Assembly: GCA_963726995.1 (NCBI GenBank)
Contig: CAVSEP010000006.1
Span: forward strand, 1,054,001 to 1,118,000
Direction: 5' to 3'
DNA: 64,000 bases
Origin: DAIDKA01 sp963726995
GTDB taxonomy: Bacteria > Pseudomonadota > Gammaproteobacteria > Steroidobacterales > Steroidobacteraceae
The translations under genes and the position numbers were made by a program. Below the pieces are notes generated by a model. It was not told the DNA's origin, made no database searches, and saw nothing but the letters and a program-made list of their open reading frames with translations. Below, one piece after another: positions 26,282-34,587 of the stretch (its first letter is position 1; each line of letters begins with the position of its first letter).

Positions 26282-26326
26282 CCCGTCTTGATGGCGCCGA
26301 CGGGTAGCGCGAATGAATATGGCGCC
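26282..26326 (-). promoter_or_regulatory. Candidate attenuator structure between leader peptide and leuA
   Basis: Two GGCGCC words (26321-26326 and 26293-26298) can pair in the message. A second stem, CCCGTC (minus strand, 26304-26299) with GACGGG (26287-26282), encloses the second GGCGCC in its loop. The two pairings exclude each other, as in attenuators. No U-run follows either stem, so a classical intrinsic terminator is not visible. The effect could instead be Rho-dependent or on translation. Confidence 0.3.
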
Positions 26327-26409
26327 TAGCGGCGCAGGAGCAGGAGCGCAAGCAGCCCGGACGCCGGGGCGTCGGCTGACAGGCCTGGAGGGGTGCGAAT
26401 GCTGGTCAT
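26326..26409 (-). CDS. leuL: Leucine leader peptide upstream of leuA
   Basis: A 27-codon ORF with ATG at 26407-26409 and TAG at 26326-26328, on the leuA strand and 84 bases before it. The peptide ends GLLALLLLRR: six Leu codons within seven positions (CTG CTT GCG CTC CTG CTC CTG), then two Arg and stop. This is the form of a leucine biosynthesis leader, where slow decoding of Leu codons when leucine is short changes the downstream RNA fold. I see no Shine-Dalgarno site in front of the ATG. The candidate promoter leaves only a very short 5' end, so it may be translated nearly leaderless. The call rests on position and composition, not on homology. Confidence 0.6.
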   Translation of the reverse strand: MTSIRTPPGLSADAPASGLLALLLLRR

Positions 26410-26414
26410 AACCC

Positions 26415-26444
26415 GGTAACCCTAGCACCGGATTCGCTGCGAAA
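26415..26444 (-). promoter_or_regulatory. Candidate leuA promoter
   Basis: Read on the minus strand: TTGTTT, 18 bases, TAGGGT, ending about 10 bases before the leader-peptide ATG. The match is moderate. It shares a short region with the promoter of the divergent SDR gene. Confidence 0.35.
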
Positions 26445-26519
26445 ACAAGAGGCTTGCCGCGTTTCGGCGCCAAGGTGGTATCTTTGCGCCCCGGCAATCT
26501 CCAGGGGGTATCCGCCATC

Positions 26520-27341
26520 ATGACAACTGTGAAAAGACTCGCTGCGCTGCTGCTGCTGGCCGCGCTCATTCCCGGGGCGGCCCTGGCCGCATTCAGCAAG
26601 GACGGCTCCACGGTGCTGATCACCGGGTCCAACCATGGGCTGGGCCTGGAGCTGGCCCGCCAGTACGCGGTCCTGGGCTGGAATGTCATTGCCACGGCCC
26701 GTCGGCCCCCCGGGGACCCGGGCCTGAAGGCGCTGGAGGCGATCCGCGCGGTGCACCCGAATCTGGTCATCGAGCAGCTGGATGTGACCGACTCGGCCAT
26801 GATCAAGGCGCTGGCCGCCAAGTACAAATCCCAGCCCATCGATGTGCTGGTGAACAATGCGGCGGCGGTGGAGCCGACCTTTGCCGCCGACATGGCGGAG
26901 GTGTCCAAGCCGTACGACAAGATCGATTTTGACGCCGCGCGGCACGACTTCGACGTGAACACGCTGGGCCCGATGCGGGTCGTGCAGGCATTCGCCCCCA
27001 ATGTGATCGCCTCCAGGGGCAAGCGCATGGCCACCATCACTTCCTTCGTCGGCTCCTTCGGTCGGGCGATGCCCGGCGCCATCGGCATGAACTACGGCGC
27101 CAGCAAGGCGGCGCTCAACAAGTACATGTCGCTGCTGGCGGTGGCCCTGAAGCCTCAGGGAGTGCTGGTGGGGCTGTTCCAGCCGGAGTTCGTCGCGACC
27201 AAGGACGACACCAAGGCCATGCAGGGAGCCTCGCCCGTCGAGCCGGAAGTGGCCAAGCTGATCAAGACCATCGCCGACATGTCGCCCGCGACGGACGGCA
27301 AGATCGTCAACTTCTCGACCGGCAAGGTCGACCCGTACTGA
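26520..27341 (+). CDS. Short-chain dehydrogenase/reductase with Sec signal peptide
   Basis: 273 residues from the ATG at 26520, with AGGGGG upstream. Residues 1-23 form a textbook signal peptide (TVKRL, long Leu/Ala core, ALAAF). The rest is a complete classical SDR: cofactor motif TGSNHGLG (35-42), VNNAA (111-115), a Ser in ITSFVGS (175 or 179) and the catalytic Y192-x3-K196 in NYGASK. Arg residues after the second strand (ATARR) favour NADP. No internal Met could give a cytoplasmic form with an intact Rossmann start. Location outside the cytoplasm would be at odds with its cofactor need. Divergent from leuA. Confidence 0.88.
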   Translation: MTTVKRLAALLLLAALIPGAALAAFSKDGSTVLITGSNHGLGLELARQYAVLGWNVIATARRPPGDPGLKALEAIRAVHPNLVIEQLDVTDSAMIKALAAKYKSQPIDVLVNNAAAVEPTFAADMAEVSKPYDKIDFDAARHDFDVNTLGPMRVVQAFAPNVIASRGKRMATITSFVGSFGRAMPGAIGMNYGASKAALNKYMSLLAVALKPQGVLVGLFQPEFVATKDDTKAMQGASPVEPEVAKLIKTIADMSPATDGKIVNFSTGKVDPY

Positions 27342-27348
27342 AGTCGGA

Positions 27349-28662
27349 TCAGACCCGGCCGGGACGCAGCGGCGGTGCGACCGCGCCCGTGCCCGGGGTC
27401 TGCATCTGGGCCAGGGCCTGCTCGGCGCCGTAGACCGCATCCAGGTAGGCGGCGCGGATCAGGTGGGGCGCGATATCGCGGTAGCGCGCATGGATCCAGG
27501 TGGCCGATTCATAGGCCCGGGCGCAGGCCAGGGCCGCGCCCGCATCGCCTTCGCCCGCCACCAGCGCGCTCTCAACCGCAGGCGCCAGCGGCAGTTCATC
27601 GACGATCTTGGCCATGGGCATGCCCATCAGCACGTCCAGCATCGAGAACAGGCCCGTGATGAAGTACGGCGCCGCCGGATTCTGGCCGGCCAGGCGCGCC
27701 AGCCGTTCGCACATGTGGGCGCGCGCCATGGCCGTCACGAACAGGCTGGGCGGGCGGTTTTCGAGCTGCTGCAGCGCGGCCAGCGAGCAAAGCTGGCGCA
27801 GGTTGTCCATGCCCAGCAACACCAGCGCCTGGCGGATCGAATCGACCTTCTGCGGCAGGCTGTAGTAGCTGGAGTTGATGCAGCGCAGGACCCGGTATGA
27901 CATCGACAGGTCCTGCGAAATCAGCAGCTCGACCTCGCGCATGGTGCAGTCCGGATTCTGCACGGTGGCGAGCAGCCGCAGTGTGGCGAAGCCGTTGCGG
28001 GGTGCGCGCTGCGAATGAAACTGCTGCGGGCGCTGCAGGAAGTCGCCCTGGAAGCCATCGAAGCCCAGCTGGCTGGCGTGCTCGAACTGTTCAATGGTTG
28101 CCACCGACTTGGCGATCAACTTCAGTCCGCGGCGAATGAGTTCGGGGGCCAGCTGCGCCAGCTGCTCGGGCGTGAAGTTCGGCAGCGGCACCTTGACGAT
28201 GTCGACCAGTTCCAGCAGCGCGGGACTCGTGCCCTGCGGTGAATAGTCATCCAGCGCGACATGGTGACCGCGAGCCCGCAGCGCGCGGATGCCGCGCAGC
28301 ACGCTCTCGTCCGCGCGCAGATCGCCCGGTATCTGGATGATGACGCGCTCCGGATGCAGCGACAGCGGCTCGGCCGCCGCCAGCAGTTCGCGCGGATAGT
28401 GGATATAGACGGACAGGCTGCCGGCAAGGCGGTCCAGTCCGATGTCCAGCGCCGCATCCGCCAGCATCCTCAGGGCATCTTCCTTGGGTCCGTTGGCCGG
28501 CTGGGGCGCATCGGATGCGGAGTCGGCGTATTGCAGTTCGTAGGCCACGACCGTCATGGAGGTGCCGTAGATGGGCTGCCGGGCCACGAGGGCGACGGAA
28601 CCGACGACCGGGGTCGCGGCGGCAACGGCGTTGATGTTCTGCGTGATGTTGGTAGCCGGCAT
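27349..28662 (-). CDS. EAL-HDOD protein with degenerate EAL domain (YuxH-like)
   Basis: 437 residues from the ATG at 28662, which has an excellent GGGAGGG five bases upstream. The N-terminal half is an EAL-like domain (about 24-230: LVARQPIYGTSMTVVAYELQYAD...VALDDYSPQG...DIVKVPL). The HDOD domain follows (about 240-430: LLATVQNPDCTMREVELLISQDLSMSYRVLRCINSSYY). Within the EAL part the catalytic surroundings are altered (YELQYAD; VKVP in place of the usual K-x-D), so it is unlikely to hydrolyse cyclic di-GMP. Such proteins act as signalling adaptors. It converges with the SDR gene. Confidence 0.88.
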   Translation of the reverse strand: MPATNITQNINAVAAATPVVGSVALVARQPIYGTSMTVVAYELQYADSASDAPQPANGPKEDALRMLADAALDIGLDRLAGSLSVYIHYPRELLAAAEPLSLHPERVIIQIPGDLRADESVLRGIRALRARGHHVALDDYSPQGTSPALLELVDIVKVPLPNFTPEQLAQLAPELIRRGLKLIAKSVATIEQFEHASQLGFDGFQGDFLQRPQQFHSQRAPRNGFATLRLLATVQNPDCTMREVELLISQDLSMSYRVLRCINSSYYSLPQKVDSIRQALVLLGMDNLRQLCSLAALQQLENRPPSLFVTAMARAHMCERLARLAGQNPAAPYFITGLFSMLDVLMGMPMAKIVDELPLAPAVESALVAGEGDAGAALACARAYESATWIHARYRDIAPHLIRAAYLDAVYGAEQALAQMQTPGTGAVAPPLRPGRV

Positions 28663-28730
28663 GGTGTCCCTCCCGATATGGCAAAGACTAGCCGCATCCG
28701 CCAGCGCCGCGCCGCGCACCGACGCACAGC

Positions 28731-28754
28731 TTTGACAGGTCTTGCTATGTCAAA
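28731..28754. promoter_or_regulatory. 24-bp perfect inverted repeat, candidate operator
   Basis: TTTGACA (28731-28737), ten bases, TGTCAAA (28748-28754). It sits in the 173-base divergent gap between the EAL-HDOD gene and the MFS gene. Each arm also contains TTGACA, a -35 word, on one strand or the other, so a bound regulator could block both promoters. No regulator gene is next to it. Confidence 0.45.
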
Positions 28755-28835
28755 TGCCATGGATACGAAGTTGGGATTACACTGGCGCGCCCGAATCCGT
28801 GACGTCCCGCACACAAATTGCCGCAAGGAATGCTC

Positions 28836-30227
28836 ATGCCAGCAGCTGCACCGGATGCGACCTCTGCGCCCATGTTCTCCCGGGGTTATCGGGCGTGGCT
28901 ATTGTTCATGCTGGTGCTGATCAGCGCCCTGAATCTGGCGGACCGCCAGGGCCTGGCGGCATCCTCCCAGGCGCTGAAAGTGGACCTGAAATTCTCGGAT
29001 TCCCTGATGGGCCTGCTGCAGGGATTCCCCTTTGCGGTCTTCTACACCCTGATGGGCCTGCCGCTGGCGCGCCTGGCGGAGCATCGCAGCCGCACCCGCA
29101 TCATCGCGGCCTGCGTGGGCCTGTTCGGCGTGATGGCCACGCTGTGCAGCACTGCCCAGGGCTTCGGGCGGCTGCTCCTGTGCCGCATCGGCGTCGGGAT
29201 CGGCGATGGCGGCTTCGGGCCGCCGGTGGCGTCGCTGGTCGGCGATCACTACCCCATGTCGCGGCGCGCCTCGGCCATGGCCGTCATCTGGCTGGGCGCT
29301 CCCCTCGGGGTGGTCATCGGATCCGTGATGGGTGGCTGGCTGGCCCAGCACTACGGCTGGCGCAGCACCTTCATCGTGATCGGACTTACCGGGGTGCTGG
29401 TGTCGGTGCTGGTGCTGTTCACCCTGCGCGAGCCGCCGCGCGGGGCGTTCGATGCCGGGCAGTCCTCACAGGGTCCGCCGCCGTCCGTGCTCAGTGCCGC
29501 CCGCTTCCTGTTCGCGAAGCCGGCGATGCGCCAGACCATGATTGCAGGCGCACTGGCCGGCATGTCCATGAATGGCATCGGCCAGTTCCTCAACCCCTTC
29601 CTGGCGCGCAATTTTCTGCTGGGTCCTGCCGAAGTGGGCCGGCTGCTGGGACTGATCGCGGGAGTCTCCATGGCTTCCGGCTTGCTGCTCGGCGGCTTCG
29701 GGGTCGACTGGGCCGGTCGCTTCGACCGACGCTGGGCGGTGTGGGGTCCGGCGCTGGGACTGCTGCTGGCCGCGCCGCTGTTCATTCTCGGGCTTACCCG
29801 CGGCAGCCTGACGAGCACGGTGATCATCCTGATCTTGGCCCATGTGTCGATGTTCGTCTTTTATTCGCCCACGCTGGCCATCGCGCAGAACATGGTGGGC
29901 GCCAACATGCGTGCGTCCTCGGCCTTCGTGATGTCGGGCCTGGTTCTGGGCCTGGCCGGAATCGGCTTAGGGCCCACCCTGGTCGGCTACCTGAGCGATC
30001 GCTTTGCCAGCCATGCCCTCGCGGGCTATCTCGACAGTTGTCCCGGCGGCCGCGCCGCCCATGGAGCGCTGCCGGCGCTGGCGGATGCCTGTCGCAATGC
30101 CAGCGCCACGGGCATCCGCCAGGCCCTGATGGTCATGGCGCTGCTTTGCGTGTGGTCGGCGCTGCACTACGTACTGGCCTCGCGCAGACTGCGGCAGGAC
30201 CTGGACACCCACTATTCGGGCGGCTGA
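28836..30227 (+). CDS. Major facilitator superfamily carrier, Spinster-like
   Basis: 463 residues from the ATG at 28836, which has AAGGAA six bases upstream; two earlier in-frame starts are poorer. Twelve hydrophobic segments are visible. MFS loop motifs are present in each half: LPLARLAEHRSRTR after helix 2 and CRIGVGIGDGGFGPPVASLVGDHYP in helix 4. The LNLADRQGLAA start of helix 1 matches the Spinster-like group. Transport substrate unknown. The end overlaps the phospholipase-D-like gene by 16 bases on the other strand. Confidence 0.88.
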   Translation: MPAAAPDATSAPMFSRGYRAWLLFMLVLISALNLADRQGLAASSQALKVDLKFSDSLMGLLQGFPFAVFYTLMGLPLARLAEHRSRTRIIAACVGLFGVMATLCSTAQGFGRLLLCRIGVGIGDGGFGPPVASLVGDHYPMSRRASAMAVIWLGAPLGVVIGSVMGGWLAQHYGWRSTFIVIGLTGVLVSVLVLFTLREPPRGAFDAGQSSQGPPPSVLSAARFLFAKPAMRQTMIAGALAGMSMNGIGQFLNPFLARNFLLGPAEVGRLLGLIAGVSMASGLLLGGFGVDWAGRFDRRWAVWGPALGLLLAAPLFILGLTRGSLTSTVIILILAHVSMFVFYSPTLAIAQNMVGANMRASSAFVMSGLVLGLAGIGLGPTLVGYLSDRFASHALAGYLDSCPGGRAAHGALPALADACRNASATGIRQALMVMALLCVWSALHYVLASRRLRQDLDTHYSGG

Positions 30228-31753
30228 TCCGTCCGCGCGGGCGTGCGCTCGAGGCGGGCCGTGGGCAGCCCGTGGCTGCGGCGCTGGCGACGCAGCGCGA
30301 ATGCGCGCGTGAACAGCACCAGCGAGGCCCAGGCGAGGAACAGCGCCACCGGCACGGCGGCTACCCATGGCCACATCACGACGCACGCCGCGAGCAAGGC
30401 GGCAGCGAGGGCCACGAACGCCACGATCTTGGCTTCGGTCGTGGCCAGCACCCGCTGCTCCGTGAGCGCCGCCCCGACGGTGCGTCCCAGCCGCAATGCG
30501 CCGGCTGCCGCGCGTCCGGCGCTGCCACCGCGATCACCTCTGCCGGCCGCGGCGGCCAGCCGGTCTTCACGCCGCCGTCGCGCGCCATGGCCGATCAGGC
30601 CGCTCGCCACGGCCTTGAGCCGCCGACGGTTGCGACGCAGGACGATTTCCGTGGATCCGGCCATATCCGTCTCGAACATCTGCTCCATCTGCGCCGGAAA
30701 GGTCTCGTCCTCGACCAGCACATCCAGCTCATAGTTGCCCACCCAGCTGGCGATATTGAGGTTGCTGGAACCCACGCGGGCCCAGCGGCCGTCGGCGACC
30801 GCGGTCTTGGCATGCAGCATGGAGCCCTTCCACTCGAACACGCGCACGCCGGCTTCGAGCAACGGGCGGTAGCCGGCCTGGGACAGCGGCCGCAAGATCG
30901 AAATGTCGGAGGCGCCCGGCACCAGCAGCCGCACGTCGACGCCGTCCAGCGCGGCCGCGCGCAGCGCCTGGATGTAGGGCGGAATGCCCGCGAAATAGGC
31001 ATCCGTGATCCACAGTGTGCGGCGTGCGGCAGCGGCGATCAGATGATCCAGGCGCAGCACGGCCAGGGTGCCCGGTGCCGTGGCGACCACGCGCAGCGCC
31101 ACATCGCCGGCCACGGCGGCAGGCGCGGCGGGGCTGAAGGGCCCCAGCGCCTGCGGCGCCGGCGTAGCGGCTGAATCCGTCACCGGCTCACTGGCCTGCC
31201 AGCTCTCCGCGAAGGCGCTCTCCATGCCGGCCAGGGCCGGGCCCTGAATCTCAAGTCCCGTGTCGCGCCAGGGTGCGATACCCCGGGCAGGATCACCGCG
31301 CCAGTTGCGGCCCACGCACAGGCCGGTGACGAAACCGATCTCACCGTCCACCGCGAGCAGTTTGCGGTGATCGCGCTGCAGCCAGAGTAAGGGATGGGCG
31401 GCGCGCGGTGGATTGAAGCAGCGCACCTGCACGCCCGCGGCGATCAACGGCCGCCAGAACTGCTTCGAGGCCTTGCCCAGGCACCCCAGCCAGTCATAGA
31501 TGAGACGTACCTGCACGCCGCAGCGTGCCCTTTCGATCAGTGCGGCGCTGAACTGCGCACCCACCTCATCCTCGTAGAAGATGAAGTTCTCGAAGCAGAT
31601 ATACCGCTGTGCGCCGTTGATGGCGCGCAGCCACTGCGGGTAGTTCTCGGCCCCATCCCGCAGCAGCCGCACGCTGTTGCCGGCGACCAGCGAGGCGCCG
31701 GCCGCGCGCGTGAAGGCCTGGTCGAGAAGATCAGGTCCGTGCGGCCGGTCCAT
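30212..31753 (-). CDS. Phospholipase-D superfamily protein, cardiolipin synthase-like, with C-terminal membrane helices
   Basis: 513 residues. Two HxKx4D motifs are complete: H129-K131-D136 (DHRKLLAVDG) and H314-K316-D321 (LHAKTAVADG), each followed by the usual G(S/T)xN-type strand (VGSSNLN after the second). There is no N-terminal membrane anchor, as in ClsB. Instead two hydrophobic helices lie at about 444-462 and 466-484, after an Arg/Ala/Gly-rich linker. This arrangement is not the standard ClsA form. Likely role: cardiolipin or related phospholipid synthesis at the inner membrane. It begins 9 bases after the MFS gene and ends the minus-strand operon. Confidence 0.87.
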   Translation of the reverse strand: MDRPHGPDLLDQAFTRAAGASLVAGNSVRLLRDGAENYPQWLRAINGAQRYICFENFIFYEDEVGAQFSAALIERARCGVQVRLIYDWLGCLGKASKQFWRPLIAAGVQVRCFNPPRAAHPLLWLQRDHRKLLAVDGEIGFVTGLCVGRNWRGDPARGIAPWRDTGLEIQGPALAGMESAFAESWQASEPVTDSAATPAPQALGPFSPAAPAAVAGDVALRVVATAPGTLAVLRLDHLIAAAARRTLWITDAYFAGIPPYIQALRAAALDGVDVRLLVPGASDISILRPLSQAGYRPLLEAGVRVFEWKGSMLHAKTAVADGRWARVGSSNLNIASWVGNYELDVLVEDETFPAQMEQMFETDMAGSTEIVLRRNRRRLKAVASGLIGHGARRRREDRLAAAAGRGDRGGSAGRAAAGALRLGRTVGAALTEQRVLATTEAKIVAFVALAAALLAACVVMWPWVAAVPVALFLAWASLVLFTRAFALRRQRRSHGLPTARLERTPARTDQPPE

Positions 31754-31762
31754 TCATCCAAC

Positions 31763-33058
31763 TCATGCGGCGACCGTACTGCCGCCCGCCGCGGCAAGCC
31801 GCGCCTTGCGGGTCGCCGCGACCTTCACCGGCGCCGTTTCCACCAGGAACAGCGTCAGCACCGTGGCGATCACCCCCAGTCCCGAGGCGATCCACATCGT
31901 GACGGCCAGGTTGTGGTAATGATCGGCGGCGCGCCCGGACAGCCAGGGCACCAGGCCGCCGCCGATCAGCTCGCCCAGTCCCATCACCAGTCCCAGCGTG
32001 GTCGCCACGTAGCGCGACGGAATGGTTTCCGAGGGGATGGTGGCCATGAACAGCGGAAACGTACCACTGGCGGACCAGCCGAGGAACACCAGCGCGGCGA
32101 GCATCCACGACGATCCCTGGTAGTACAGGGCCGCGAGCGGATAGAAGATGCCGATCAGGGTGAAGGTGAACATGATGGGCTTGCGGCCGAACCGGTCCGA
32201 CAGACCCGGCACGATGAAGGCGAACACCGCTGCGGAAATGCCCAGGGCGCCGACCAGCCAGGAGGTCTCGCTGTGCGACAGATGCCGCAGGGTGCCGTAG
32301 ATGGTGGGCAGGAAGGTCCAGCCGAGGATCATCCAGGGCACCATGGTGACGCTGAGCAGAATGCAGATCCACATGTTGCGATAGCCCATCGCCTGCACCA
32401 GCGTCGCGGCGGCACTGGTGGGCCGCGCGACGGCGGCGGGCTCGCCCGGCGACACGGCGGCTACCGCCACTTGCGCATCCTTGGCGGGTTCGCGCACGTA
32501 CAGCCAGACCAGCGCCGCGCAGATCAGGCCCGGTACCGCGGCGACGAAGAAGGCGCCGCGCCAGCTGAAGTAGTCGGCCAGCGCCGTGAGGATCACCGGA
32601 CCCAGGAATGAACCAATCAGATTGCTGCCGAGGTTTTGCATCACACCCATGTTGAAGCCGCGGCGGTTTTCGTCGGACTCCAGCACCACCAGCGACTGGG
32701 CGATGGGCAGGATGGGGCCTTCCGCCAGCCCCATCAGCATGCGCGAAGCCAGCAACACGCCGAAGGAGGGCGCCAGGCCCGACATGACCGAGCACACCGA
32801 GAAGATCACCACGGTGATGATCAGGATGGACTTGCGACGACTCATCGCATCCGACAGCGTGCCGATCGCAAAGCCCGATATGGCCCAGCAGATGGACAGT
32901 CCCGAGGAGAGGCCGCCGATCTGCTCGGCGCTGATATGCAGCGAGTTCATGATGAACGGCGCCAGGTTGCCCATGGCGTTGCGGTCGAAGAACACGAAGC
33001 CGAACATCAGCGTCAGCACGCCGATCATCCGGATCTCGTAGGCAGCCTTCGGTGTCAT
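31763..33058 (-). CDS. MFS transporter, anion:cation symporter-like
   Basis: 431 residues from the ATG at 33058, which is preceded by GAGGGG at a good distance; the open frame continues 81 codons upstream without membrane segments. Twelve helices. Typical ACS-family features are FFDRNAMGNLAPFI in helix 1, GTLSDAMSRRKS in the first loop and MGLAEGPILPIAQSLV in helix 4. Such carriers import organic acids, often aromatic ones. It lies between the carotenoid-oxygenase gene and the phospholipase-D-like gene, so it may import a substrate for the former. Confidence 0.88.
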   Translation of the reverse strand: MTPKAAYEIRMIGVLTLMFGFVFFDRNAMGNLAPFIMNSLHISAEQIGGLSSGLSICWAISGFAIGTLSDAMSRRKSILIITVVIFSVCSVMSGLAPSFGVLLASRMLMGLAEGPILPIAQSLVVLESDENRRGFNMGVMQNLGSNLIGSFLGPVILTALADYFSWRGAFFVAAVPGLICAALVWLYVREPAKDAQVAVAAVSPGEPAAVARPTSAAATLVQAMGYRNMWICILLSVTMVPWMILGWTFLPTIYGTLRHLSHSETSWLVGALGISAAVFAFIVPGLSDRFGRKPIMFTFTLIGIFYPLAALYYQGSSWMLAALVFLGWSASGTFPLFMATIPSETIPSRYVATTLGLVMGLGELIGGGLVPWLSGRAADHYHNLAVTMWIASGLGVIATVLTLFLVETAPVKVAATRKARLAAAGGSTVAA

Positions 33059-33084
33059 GAATTTCCCCTCAGGAGAATTATTAT

Positions 33085-34557
33085 TCAAAGTGCGGGTTTG
33101 ACCAGATCGCCGGGCAGCCACCAGCCGTGGATGCCCTGATTGAGTTTGAAAGGCAGCTTCACGGTGGCGACCGCACCTTCTTCCATGTGCTGCGTGTCCA
33201 CCACCACCAGGTTGGAGCGGCCTTCCAGCAGGGCGTTGGCCACGCCGACCAGGTACCCATCCCCCTCGGGCGCGCTGGCGGAGCGCGGCACGAAGCAGCA
33301 TTCCTGCAGACTGCTGGCATCGCCCACGAAGAACGTCGAGGTGCTGCGGGTCTGCAGGTCGAACTTCGTATAGCAGTTCACCGGCCGGGTGGGCGCATTG
33401 GCCAGCCGCTCGTCCACCGGCCTTGAAACGTCGATGGTGGGCATGAAGCCATAGCGGTAGGGCAGGGTGTGGAAGCGGTCGTCCTGCCGCGGCAGGATCC
33501 CGATCTCACGCGGAAACAGGATCTCCATGTCGTAGGACTCGATGTGCCGCTTCGACAGGTCCACCGACAGCCGCGTCACATGTCCCTCGGCGGCCTTGCG
33601 ATCCCAGGGCGAGCCGTCGGTGTTGGGAAGGAACGGAAACTGGTTCTTCAGTCCCATGTCCATGTCGATGAAGATGCGCTCGCCATCCGAGAAGGCGCCC
33701 ATCACATGCGTGGCGCAGCGCTCCGGTCCTTTGAACCAGCGCAGGTCCTTGCCGTCCCCGCCACGGCGCATCACCCCCAGCCAGGTCGGCAGGTTCGGAT
33801 TCCACGCAAAATGCACGCCGCCCCGCCGCATCTGCTCCACGTCGGTGGCCATGGGAATGACCAGGAAGGCGATGTGGGTCTGGGTGACCGCGAAATCATG
33901 CAGCATGCCCACGTAGGGCACCTTGATCCAGGCTTCCCAGGTGATCCGGCCGCTGCGGTCGATGGCGTACACCGCGACATCATCGCTGGCTTCGCCGCGG
34001 GCCTCGTAGCCGTAGGCCAGCATCTCGCCGCTGTGCGGATCGAACTTCGGATGCGCGGTGAAGGTCAGGCTTTTGAGCTTGCCGCCGAAGGTGTGATAGT
34101 CATCCAGCGTGGCGAGCGACACCGGATCCAGGGTGACGGGCGGGCTGTCTTCCTTGAGCGCCAGCAGCGAGCCGGCGTGGTACACCACGTGGGTGTTGGC
34201 GGTGCCGCGGCTCAGGCCCCTGACCGCCTCATCATCGGTGGAGGGATTGCGGTACATGCCGAACAGCGCCTTGCGTGCCTGCGCCTGCGCCTTGAAGCGC
34301 TGCGTGCGCACGTAGCGGGTCTTCAGGTCCACATGGCCGTCGGCGATGTGGAACATGGTGACATTGCCTTCACCGTCAAAAGGAATGTTGTTGGCGAACT
34401 TCGGCGGATACTGGAAGTCCGGACCCACGCGGTAGAAAGCGCCGTTGATGGCGGTCGGGATCTCGCCTTCCACTTCGCAGTCGCGTATGTCCACCTCGCC
34501 ACGGAACGGCGCCGCGAAGCCGCCGAACATCGGGTTCTTGCCGAAACTGACTGCCAT
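33085..34557 (-). CDS. Carotenoid cleavage / lignostilbene dioxygenase family enzyme
   Basis: 490 residues. A seven-blade propeller non-haem iron oxygenase is recognised by the four iron-binding histidines: H169 (TAHPKFDP), H220 (GMLHDFAVT), H284 (ATHVMGAF) and H477 (GIHGWW). The opening INGAFYRVGPDFQYPP is also typical. Bacterial members cleave double bonds of stilbenes, isoeugenol-type phenylpropenes or apocarotenoids to aldehydes. The neighbouring zinc alcohol dehydrogenase and MFS carrier suggest a small catabolic operon. I cannot tell a stilbene from a carotenoid substrate here. Confidence 0.9.
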   Translation of the reverse strand: MAVSFGKNPMFGGFAAPFRGEVDIRDCEVEGEIPTAINGAFYRVGPDFQYPPKFANNIPFDGEGNVTMFHIADGHVDLKTRYVRTQRFKAQAQARKALFGMYRNPSTDDEAVRGLSRGTANTHVVYHAGSLLALKEDSPPVTLDPVSLATLDDYHTFGGKLKSLTFTAHPKFDPHSGEMLAYGYEARGEASDDVAVYAIDRSGRITWEAWIKVPYVGMLHDFAVTQTHIAFLVIPMATDVEQMRRGGVHFAWNPNLPTWLGVMRRGGDGKDLRWFKGPERCATHVMGAFSDGERIFIDMDMGLKNQFPFLPNTDGSPWDRKAAEGHVTRLSVDLSKRHIESYDMEILFPREIGILPRQDDRFHTLPYRYGFMPTIDVSRPVDERLANAPTRPVNCYTKFDLQTRSTSTFFVGDASSLQECCFVPRSASAPEGDGYLVGVANALLEGRSNLVVVDTQHMEEGAVATVKLPFKLNQGIHGWWLPGDLVKPAL

Positions 34558-34587
34558 GACGGGGGTGGCTTCCTCGGAGTGAAGACT

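Noticed and set aside
26242..26325. Classical intrinsic terminator in the leuA leader
   Set aside because: Stems can be drawn, but none is followed by a run of T on the minus strand.
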